From NCBI RefSeq assembly GCF_000426845.1, contig NZ_AUGD01000013.1:62001-126000 (forward strand): a stretch of 64,000 nt of DNA. The letters run 5' to 3'. The notes beneath the pieces were generated by a model. The model made no database searches and was not told the DNA's origin. It saw only the letters and a program-made list of their open reading frames with translations. The position numbers were made by a program, and so were the translations under genes. Source of the DNA: Bradyrhizobium sp. in8p8. Lineage in GTDB: Bacteria; Pseudomonadota; Alphaproteobacteria; Rhizobiales; Xanthobacteraceae. Positions 57,898 to 64,000 of the stretch are shown here, piece after piece; within the stretch, counting starts at the first letter, position 1; each line of letters begins with the position of its first letter.

Positions 57898-60795
57898 TCA
57901 GACGAGCGACGAATCGAGCATGAGCCGAGCGGCCTTTAGATCAGCCGTGTCAAACCCTTCCGAGAACTTCGCAAAGGTCGCGGCAAGCTCCTCCAGGTGA
58001 CTTCCCGTTCCCTGCTCGCGCCTCAGACGCACCATCGACATATCAGTCCGCAATCGCCAGGAGAGCGCGCCCTGCTGGTCAGCCAACGCTGCCGACGACC
58101 GGAGACTTGCTTCTGCGGCATCAAGATCCCCATTGCGCAGCTCCAGTTCCGCCCGCACGCGCAAGAGCTTCGGCATGTCGAAGGCGCCGCCTGCAAGCTC
58201 GATGCGCGCGATCGCTTCGTGCAGGATTCCAAGTCCATCGGACGGTTGCCCGAGTTCGGCCAATCCCCAAGACAGGTCCGCAACGAATGCGGACGCATAG
58301 AGTTCGTAGCGGTCAGCATGCAGGCGCGGAAGTGCGATTCTCAGTAACTCGACGCCGCCGCGCAAATCCGCGCCGGCGATCATCGTCTGCGCCCGGAAAC
58401 CGGCCGCGACAGCCTGGTAGGGCGCGAGCCCATGCAGGCCGGCATGCGTTTCGAGCCGACCGGCCATCGCCTCGACCGCGGTCCAGTCTCCGATCCATCC
58501 GTACAGCGAGGCGGACCAGCAGAGCGCGATACAGTGCATGACGACATCGCGAGGCGCGCCAGTGCCCGTCAGTGGACGAGCACATTCCACGGCTCGATCG
58601 GGAAAGCCGCGCAGCCACAACACGCGAGCAAGCGGTATCTGCGGTGTTCTGGAATAGGCAAAATGGCCAGGTTGCGCCTCCCGTAGCGCCGCATCGTTGC
58701 GAACCCCTTCGTCCAAATGAAGCTGCGCCTCGGCCTGGTTGCCGACGAGATGATGGGATACCCCGATGAGGGCCTTTGCGCCGGCAATCCCCGCCGCATC
58801 ACCGATCAGACGAGCGACGCGCTCGGCCTCGAGTGCCACCGGCAGCAGATGCCGATAGTCGCCTGTCCGGCGATAGAACATGTTCAGCCGCGCCAACAGC
58901 CTGAATGTGTTGGCGTCGTCTCCGATCGCGGCCGCGATCTCGAGTCCGCGTCGAAGTGCGGCCTCGGCTCGCTCGCCATTGCGTTCCGTGAACATGAAGG
59001 CATGACCGAGCGTGGCTTGAAGCTCCAGCTCCCACTTGCCTCCACGGTGGCGGTCGTCGAGAACTGAAAGCGCGCGCTCAGACCATATGCGCGCCTCATT
59101 GAGCAGGTTGAGCTCGATGAACAGACGTGCACAACTGCCTGCGAGCGGAACACGAAGCTCGTCATCGTGAGCGTAGCTCCATTGAAGCGAGGCGCGGGCG
59201 TCCGCCAACAGACCGCCGCGGCTCAGCTCAGGCAACATGCGATCCGCAGAGCCAGAATCGGCCATACCCGCTTCGAGGGAGCGGTGAATGTGTTCGGCGT
59301 GACGCCGCGCGACGTCCTGGGCTTGGCCGCTCTCACCGAGCTTCTGGAGTGCATAGGCGCGGGTGGCGTCGAGGAGGCGGAAGCTTCGCGACAAGCGGCT
59401 CGGTTGCGTCGACAACAGAGACTTGGCTACGAGTTGCTCCAGTGCGTCGACAGCGCCTTCGACAGGCTCCCCCTCTTCCACCACTACGGCAATCGCATCC
59501 TGCAGCGTGAAGGGCCCGGCAAAGATGGCGAGACGCTGAAGGACCAGCCTCTCGGCCTCGCCAATCAGACCGAAACTCCAGTCAAGGGTGGCGCCGAGCG
59601 TCTGTTGTCGTGGCGGCGCCGTGCGTCGGCCCCGCCATTCGAGCTTGAGCCGGCCATCGAGCAATGTTGCTATCTCCCGCAAGCCGTAAACGCCAACGCG
59701 GGCGGCAGCGAGTTCGATCGCCAACGCGATGCCGTCAAGCTTGCTGCAAATATCTGCAAGAACCTCCGCATCCTGCTCGGTGATATCCAAGCGGTGGCCG
59801 GCGGCAGCTGCACGTTCGGCGAAAAGACGCGCGGCCGGATAGCTCAGCACCTCACCAGCATTGAGCCGAGCGCCCTGCGGAGGGCCTGGTAGCGGAACGA
59901 GTTCGTAAATGTGCTCTCCTTGCACCAATAGCGACTCGCGACTGGTCGCTAGAATGGTGATGCCGGATGCTTCGCGGTGAATCGTCTCTGCCAGACGGGC
60001 AACATCGTCGATCACATGTTCGCAGCTATCGAGCACGAGAAGCAGCCGACGATTGCGAAGAAAACTGACGATGCTTTCGGTTGGGTCGGCGTGATGAACG
60101 ACGAGGCCCAGAGCAGCGGCCACCGTGGAGGCAACGAGCGTCGTATCCTTCAAGGGGCCAAGATCGAGGAAGTGGATCTTGCCGTCGAACTCATCCCACA
60201 TCTTATGCGCGATCGCGACGGCAACGGTTGTCTTGCCAATGCCGCCCGGTCCCCTCAGAGTGACGAAGCGCTCGCTCAGCAGACGTGCCGAGAGCTCGGC
60301 CAGGACGTCCTCTCGTCCGACCATTCGGTCGAGGCGATACGGGAGTGCGGAAGACGGGTCCATCGCACCGGCGTGGGTCTGCGGGATCTCCGCCGGCGCC
60401 AAATTGCGTTCGCCCCGTCTCACGGGCGCGACGAAGCAATATCCTCGGCTCGGAATATTGGTGATATAGCGGGCTCCGTCCTTCCCATCGCCCAAGGCTT
60501 TCCGGAGTTCGGCAACGTGCACGCGCAGGCTGATCTCTTCTACCGCGAGGCCAGCCCACACATATGCGAGGATGTCATTCTTCGGCACGACTTCGCCGGC
60601 GCGATCCACGAGCAGGCGCAGGATGTCAGTTGCCCGGCTGCCAAGCCTGACTGGCAACCCGTCCTTTTCGAGTATTCGTGATCGAAGAGAAAACGGACCG
60701 AACGTGACCGGATCGAAATCCCGGCCCGCCCCGGTGTTGCTGTGATGCGCGCCGGTCGCTGCTTCCGGCTGTGTGCTGCTCTTGGGAGAGTTCAT
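57898..60795 (-). CDS. Large regulator: OmpR-type winged helix + STAND ATPase + TPR-like C-terminus, copy 2
   Basis: A 965-residue paralogue of the 50073 regulator. The winged helix is at about residues 30-125 (RATDILRLLVDRAGEVVPKN...YITNIPSRGYCFVAP). The ATPase has GPGGIGKTTVAVAIAH and LLLVLDSCEHVIDD, followed by a helical repeat half of about 500 residues. ATG 60795 is chosen by comparison with the paralogue; the frame is open to 60954. No repeat operator lies before it, unlike several of its neighbours. It probably controls one or more of the direct-repeat sites, in competition or cooperation with copy 1. Confidence 0.87.
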   Translation of the reverse strand: MNSPKSSTQPEAATGAHHSNTGAGRDFDPVTFGPFSLRSRILEKDGLPVRLGSRATDILRLLVDRAGEVVPKNDILAYVWAGLAVEEISLRVHVAELRKALGDGKDGARYITNIPSRGYCFVAPVRRGERNLAPAEIPQTHAGAMDPSSALPYRLDRMVGREDVLAELSARLLSERFVTLRGPGGIGKTTVAVAIAHKMWDEFDGKIHFLDLGPLKDTTLVASTVAAALGLVVHHADPTESIVSFLRNRRLLLVLDSCEHVIDDVARLAETIHREASGITILATSRESLLVQGEHIYELVPLPGPPQGARLNAGEVLSYPAARLFAERAAAAGHRLDITEQDAEVLADICSKLDGIALAIELAAARVGVYGLREIATLLDGRLKLEWRGRRTAPPRQQTLGATLDWSFGLIGEAERLVLQRLAIFAGPFTLQDAIAVVVEEGEPVEGAVDALEQLVAKSLLSTQPSRLSRSFRLLDATRAYALQKLGESGQAQDVARRHAEHIHRSLEAGMADSGSADRMLPELSRGGLLADARASLQWSYAHDDELRVPLAGSCARLFIELNLLNEARIWSERALSVLDDRHRGGKWELELQATLGHAFMFTERNGERAEAALRRGLEIAAAIGDDANTFRLLARLNMFYRRTGDYRHLLPVALEAERVARLIGDAAGIAGAKALIGVSHHLVGNQAEAQLHLDEGVRNDAALREAQPGHFAYSRTPQIPLARVLWLRGFPDRAVECARPLTGTGAPRDVVMHCIALCWSASLYGWIGDWTAVEAMAGRLETHAGLHGLAPYQAVAAGFRAQTMIAGADLRGGVELLRIALPRLHADRYELYASAFVADLSWGLAELGQPSDGLGILHEAIARIELAGGAFDMPKLLRVRAELELRNGDLDAAEASLRSSAALADQQGALSWRLRTDMSMVRLRREQGTGSHLEELAATFAKFSEGFDTADLKAARLMLDSSLV

Positions 60796-61040
60796 TCCGG
60801 GTGCGCGCCTTGTCGCCAAGGGTACGGCGAGCGCGCGGCACTGCGTAACCTCGACTGCGATTTCGGTGAGCCGAAGTATAGGCAGGGCCGGACCGAAACA
60901 CAACGGATCCACACGAATCGGCCTCCGGCTTTGAGCTGCCGATCTTGAGTTCAATCAGCGCCTAAGGCGACGCTCAAGGCCGACACGTGTCGGCGCTCGA
61001 CCGAACGGCGCCCACCAGCCCATGCGACAGCCCGTCGAAA

Positions 61041-61931
61041 TCAAGGAAGGCATTGCCGCACATGGTAAGGCCAGCTGCCTTCGATCGATCGGAATTCACC
61101 ACGTTCCGAGAACCTCGCTTCAGCCACCGCCTGGCCGAGCCTCATCTCGGTTTCGGATCGACGCTGTAGTCCGCGCTCGAGGAGGAATGCCGCCCGCTCC
61201 CGGGTGCCAGGGTGAGCCACCGACGTAAAGAAGGCCGATAACGAAGGGGGAAAGACCGCATCCGCCGGCAACGTGACCTCGTCCATCAGGGCCTTCGCAC
61301 CTACGATGGCGTGCTTCTCGAACGAGGCGAGACGGCGCGCGAAGGATTCAACAAAGGTCGAAAGCTCCTCGTCCGGCAAGGCTCTGTTGACATAACCATA
61401 GCGTTCGGCGAGCTCCGCCGAGAAGTCGTCCGCGCCCAAGATCACCTCCAATCCACGCCCCCGGCCCATCAGACCGGCCAACCTCGCCATGGGATTGCCG
61501 CCCGGCACCGCACCGAGGCCCACCTCGAATTGTCCGAGAATTGCACGCTCGCGGCTGGCGAAGCGCATGTCGCAGGCCAGCACGAACTCGCTCCCGGCCC
61601 CGCGGGCGCGCCCGCGAATCTCCGCGATGGAGGCAACCGGCGCACGTGACAGCCGAACGAGCAGGTCGATCCAGGGATGCATGCCCGTCGGACCCGACGG
61701 CATGGCGGCGACTTTCCGCTTGTCTGCGAGCACATCCCAATGCGCCAGGAAGAACTCCGGGTCCGCGCTCCGGAACACCACGACCTTGATCTCTGCATCG
61801 CTTTCGAGCTCGGCAAGCAGGTCCTGCAGTTCGCCGATCGTGTCGGGATCAATCAGATTGATGGGCGGGTTATTGAACGTCGCCGTCCAAAGACCGGAAG
61901 ACAGCTTGTCGATGGTAATCTGTCGAGCCAT
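61041..61931 (-). CDS. Enoyl-CoA hydratase/isomerase-family protein, copy 2
   Basis: A 296-residue crotonase-fold protein paralogous to 45909-46757. The two catalytic glutamates are kept (GAGSEFVLACD and GQFEVGLGAVPGG). Shared runs include LAERYGYVNRALPDEEL against LAERYGYVNRSLPDAEL. GGAGAAAC precedes ATG 61931. It is the last gene of the run 63188-61041, after the cysteine hydrolase (61-bp gap), so it is probably under site C. Its acyl substrate is unknown. Confidence 0.87.
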   Translation of the reverse strand: MARQITIDKLSSGLWTATFNNPPINLIDPDTIGELQDLLAELESDAEIKVVVFRSADPEFFLAHWDVLADKRKVAAMPSGPTGMHPWIDLLVRLSRAPVASIAEIRGRARGAGSEFVLACDMRFASRERAILGQFEVGLGAVPGGNPMARLAGLMGRGRGLEVILGADDFSAELAERYGYVNRALPDEELSTFVESFARRLASFEKHAIVGAKALMDEVTLPADAVFPPSLSAFFTSVAHPGTRERAAFLLERGLQRRSETEMRLGQAVAEARFSERGEFRSIEGSWPYHVRQCLP

Positions 61932-61992
61932 TGAGTTTCTCCATTCCGGTCAGGAAAGACGATTCAGGACGGGGGGACGTGCGACGAGAAGG

Positions 61993-62640
61993 TCACGCGG
62001 CTGACGCTTCGGAACTCCTTGCCGACAACGCCTCGACGATCTCCTGCGTGGTTACGATCGCGCTGGCGTAGTTCGGCATATTGATCTCCAGCGCGGCCCG
62101 CATCATGTCGTCGGAATAATCGGCAACTGCGTCCTTGACGACCGTCACGTCGTAACCAAGCTCGGCAGCAAAGCGCACGGTCGCCTCTATACAGGTGTGA
62201 GCGACCAACCCTATGACGATCAGCCGTTGGATGCCGTGCCGCTTGAGTTGTAGATCGAGGTCGGTATTCGCGAAGCCGCTAGAACACCAATGTTCGTCTG
62301 CCACGATCTCTCCGGGCGCCGGCACGAATTCTGCGCGAAACTCTCCACCCCAGGTGCCGAATTCGAAGCTCTTGTTGTTCCAGGCTCTCCTTTGAATTGG
62401 AGCGATGTATTTCCAGGAGGCATAATCACCGGGCCGGTAGCGGTGATGCATGGCATAAAACACACGAATGCCGGCGTCCCGAGCGGTCTGTAGCACCTGG
62501 ATCATGTGCGGAACGCAGTCGTTTCTTTCGGCCACGGCCTTGATCCGGGGCCAGATCTTGCCTCCCTCCGAGATGAAGTCGTTGTAGGGATCGACCACCA
62601 GCAGGGCGGTGATTCCCTTCTCATAGGACAGTTGCGTCAT
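61993..62640 (-). CDS. Isochorismatase-like cysteine hydrolase
   Basis: A 215-residue enzyme. The aspartate is in LLVVDPYNDFIS and the nucleophile cysteine in GLVAHTCIEATVRFA, the layout of isochorismatase, nicotinamidase and N-carbamoyl amidases. The middle (DEHWCSSGFANTDLDLQLK) is typical of the family. Start 62640 is supported by GGAGAG. It is 17 bp after the 176-residue gene and precedes the enoyl-CoA-hydratase-like gene. The precise amide or ester substrate is unknown. Confidence 0.88.
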   Translation of the reverse strand: MTQLSYEKGITALLVVDPYNDFISEGGKIWPRIKAVAERNDCVPHMIQVLQTARDAGIRVFYAMHHRYRPGDYASWKYIAPIQRRAWNNKSFEFGTWGGEFRAEFVPAPGEIVADEHWCSSGFANTDLDLQLKRHGIQRLIVIGLVAHTCIEATVRFAAELGYDVTVVKDAVADYSDDMMRAALEINMPNYASAIVTTQEIVEALSARSSEASAA

Positions 62641-62657
62641 CGAACTCTCCTTTCGGG

Positions 62658-63188
62658 CTATCGGTTGTTCTGCAGCGCCGCGCGCTCGATGCTGGCGGCA
62701 AACAGCGGTGTTTCGCTCTGGTTGTGAGCGATCGAGAAGGGCTGGCGCTGCGCTCGGAACAGCTCGAACGGAATGCCCTGCTTGCCGATGAACGTCATGA
62801 ACTCGTCCGTGGCATGCGTTTTGACCCTGTTGGTGAACTCGCATTTTCCAGGTTCGATTTCCTTGACGCTCAGCTCCCAGGTCACGTGAATGGTGGTCCG
62901 CCCGTTCGGCGTGAAGACATCGGATGTGGAGTCGAGGATCAGGTGATCTTTGCGGCCAAGCGTTTCCACGTAATGCTGAACCATGAGGCTGCCGCCGATG
63001 ATCTCGACATTGATCGACATGCGCTTGCCATCGGGCGTGGTCGTAAAGCCCGCAGCGATATGCGCAGGCGAACAGCCCTGATACTCGCGCTCGGACAGAT
63101 TGAAGCACCAATTGGGGATATCGATCCGATCGATCGGCGCGTTGATGATGGCTGTGAAGCTGGAATCGACGATCTGGTTGTTGTTCAT
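62658..63188 (-). CDS. SRPBCC-like protein of unknown function
   Basis: A 176-residue protein whose pattern (FTAIINAPIDRI at the start, alternating strands, and a C-terminal helix) resembles the START/SRPBCC lipid- and hydrophobic-ligand-binding fold; the assignment is tentative. ATG 63188 has GGAG eight bases upstream. It is the first gene of a three-gene run with the cysteine hydrolase and the second enoyl-CoA-hydratase-like protein, under operator site C, and may bind the operon's substrate. Confidence 0.7.
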   Translation of the reverse strand: MNNNQIVDSSFTAIINAPIDRIDIPNWCFNLSEREYQGCSPAHIAAGFTTTPDGKRMSINVEIIGGSLMVQHYVETLGRKDHLILDSTSDVFTPNGRTTIHVTWELSVKEIEPGKCEFTNRVKTHATDEFMTFIGKQGIPFELFRAQRQPFSIAHNQSETPLFAASIERAALQNNR

Positions 63189-63336
63189 CGCTTGATCTCC
63201 CAATGTGTTGCGTCTCATCGACATGTTCGAGCAGAAACCTTCGCGGATCCGCACCGGGCAGACCCTGGCTGTACATTCGGCACTAGATCGCCGTTTGTCC
63301 TGCGACCACATTGCTACGGGTGGCCGCGGTTTGCTC

Positions 63337-63371
63337 GTTATGCGTTGTTATGGTTCGTTAGCTTCTGCGAG
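63337..63371 (-). promoter_or_regulatory. Direct-repeat operator, site C (upstream of SRPBCC-like operon)
   Basis: In gene orientation CTCGC-N5-CTAAC-N5-ATAAC-N5-ATAAC at exact 10-bp pitch, 149 bp before ATG 63188. It is a complete four-unit site matching site A in layout but 15 kb away, which rules out a simple local duplication of surrounding sequence. Confidence 0.75.
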
Positions 63372-63477
63372 CGGCTCGATGTGCCGAGGATTGCCACGGC
63401 AAATCCGACGCACGGGTCTCGTCTCGGGAGACACCATGAAGCTCGGCATTTCCTTATGCCGGGCCGAGTTCCGGTGC

Positions 63478-64000
63478 CTACCGTTCGCGGGTCGCAAGCG
63501 AGACGCCAACATCGATCGCCAGTGCGAGCATCAGAGCGGCGCCGCCGAGTCCAAAGAGGACCGAATAGTCGCTTCCGGCCTGTGCGAAGATCCACGAAAA
63601 ACCATAAGCAGCAGCCGCCTGGAACAGGGCAAAGCTGGTCGTGGCGTGGCCCCACATCGCTCGCTGTTGCTCAAGCGAGTGCGGCACCAGTTCATGCACC
63701 CGTCCAAGGACCAGGGGCACGATACCGGGCGTGAAGGCGCCGACCACCACGCTTGAGACGATCAATGACACCGGCGCCGTGCTGGCAGTGGGCAGCAGCA
63801 CAGCGGCGGTCTCGATCAGGAACGCCGCGCGCAAAGCCGGACCGAATCCAGACCGGTCGCCCAGTTGGCCGGTGACGAGTGGCCCGACGACCGCGCCGAG
63901 GCCGTAGAGCACCCAGTAGCGGGACCCCGCGGCGATGCCCTGGCCAAGGCCACGCGCTACGAAATCGACGATGAAGACCATGTGCGGCACCAGGGCTACC
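63478..64000 (-). CDS. MFS transporter, YbfB/YjiJ-like, C-terminal part (5' end outside window)
   Basis: The last 173 residues or so of a gene that begins beyond the window; the frame is open to base 64000. About five helices are visible (GAVVGPLVTGQLGDRSGFG between the first two is the MFS loop). The stretch VPHMVFIVDFVARGLGQG is typical of the YbfB/YjiJ family. It lies upstream of site C on the same strand. Its substrate is unknown, perhaps a metabolite of the neighbouring hydrolases. Confidence 0.8.
   Translation of the reverse strand, partial: VALVPHMVFIVDFVARGLGQGIAAGSRYWVLYGLGAVVGPLVTGQLGDRSGFGPALRAAFLIETAAVLLPTASTAPVSLIVSSVVVGAFTPGIVPLVLGRVHELVPHSLEQQRAMWGHATTSFALFQAAAAYGFSWIFAQAGSDYSVLFGLGGAALMLALAIDVGVSLATRER

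Noticed and set aside
1..64000. CRISPR arrays, rRNA genes, complete insertion sequences, plasmid or phage replication origins
   Set aside because: I looked for regularly spaced repeats, transposase frames and rRNA sequence and saw none. The 10-bp-pitch repeats are short operator-like elements and not CRISPR.

Overview
The window is high-GC DNA from an alphaproteobacterium, most likely Bradyrhizobium or a close relative in the Hyphomicrobiales. The grounds are the codon use, the many orphan solute-binding proteins, the Fds-type formate dehydrogenase with an oxalate/formate-family transporter, and dispersed palindromic intergenic repeats. This assignment is an inference, because no rRNA is present to confirm it.

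Region 1 (1-16.2 kb) is mixed chromosome. It holds the end of nicotinate phosphoribosyltransferase, a membrane diguanylate cyclase, a TetR regulator divergent from a small unknown protein with twin palindromic operators, a three-domain LplT-PlsC-Aas acyltransferase, tricarballylate oxidation genes (tcuA, tcuB) under a GntR regulator, and a five-gene operon ending in an IclR regulator (SCP2-like protein, alpha/beta hydrolase, LivK-type binding protein, 3-hydroxyisobutyrate-dehydrogenase-like enzyme). A HupE/UreJ-like membrane protein and a YbaK deacylase follow.

Region 2 (16.3-36 kb) is a formate and molybdenum block. It has an NAD-linked formate dehydrogenase (fdsA plus a fused gamma-beta subunit), an OFA-family transporter, and a histidine kinase with a sigma-54-activating response regulator. 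It also has TusA, FdhD, MobA, MobB, three MoeA-type proteins (one fused to a binding-protein domain), a TupA-like oxyanion-binding protein and an HTH regulator with the same kind of binding domain. A consensus sigma-54 promoter with two upstream palindromes precedes the transporter, and a weaker -24/-12 element precedes fds. The likely circuit is sensor kinase to activator to transporter and perhaps dehydrogenase, with the cofactor genes alongside.

Region 3 (36-42.7 kb) has three orphan solute-binding proteins, a tRNA-Ile(CAU), and about 2.8 kb of decayed accessory DNA. That stretch contains gene remnants, two unknown small genes and a 17-bp match to a tRNA-Ser 3' end, which looks like an integration scar.

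Region 4 (42.7-64 kb) is an enzyme-rich catabolic or stress region. It contains a molybdenum hydroxylase pair, a cupin, two enoyl-CoA-hydratase-like proteins, an epoxide hydrolase, two other alpha/beta hydrolases, a cysteine hydrolase, two VOC proteins (one fused to a HbpS/GlcG domain), two paralogous 240-residue unknowns and a soluble HWE kinase. It also contains two very large regulators with an OmpR-type winged helix fused to a STAND-type ATPase. Six genes or operons here carry the same upstream element, direct repeats of CTCGC, CTAAC and NTAAC at an exact 10-bp pitch, always in the orientation of the gene. I infer that this is the operator of the winged-helix ATPases and that the region is one regulon built by duplication. 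This is the most interesting signal in the window.
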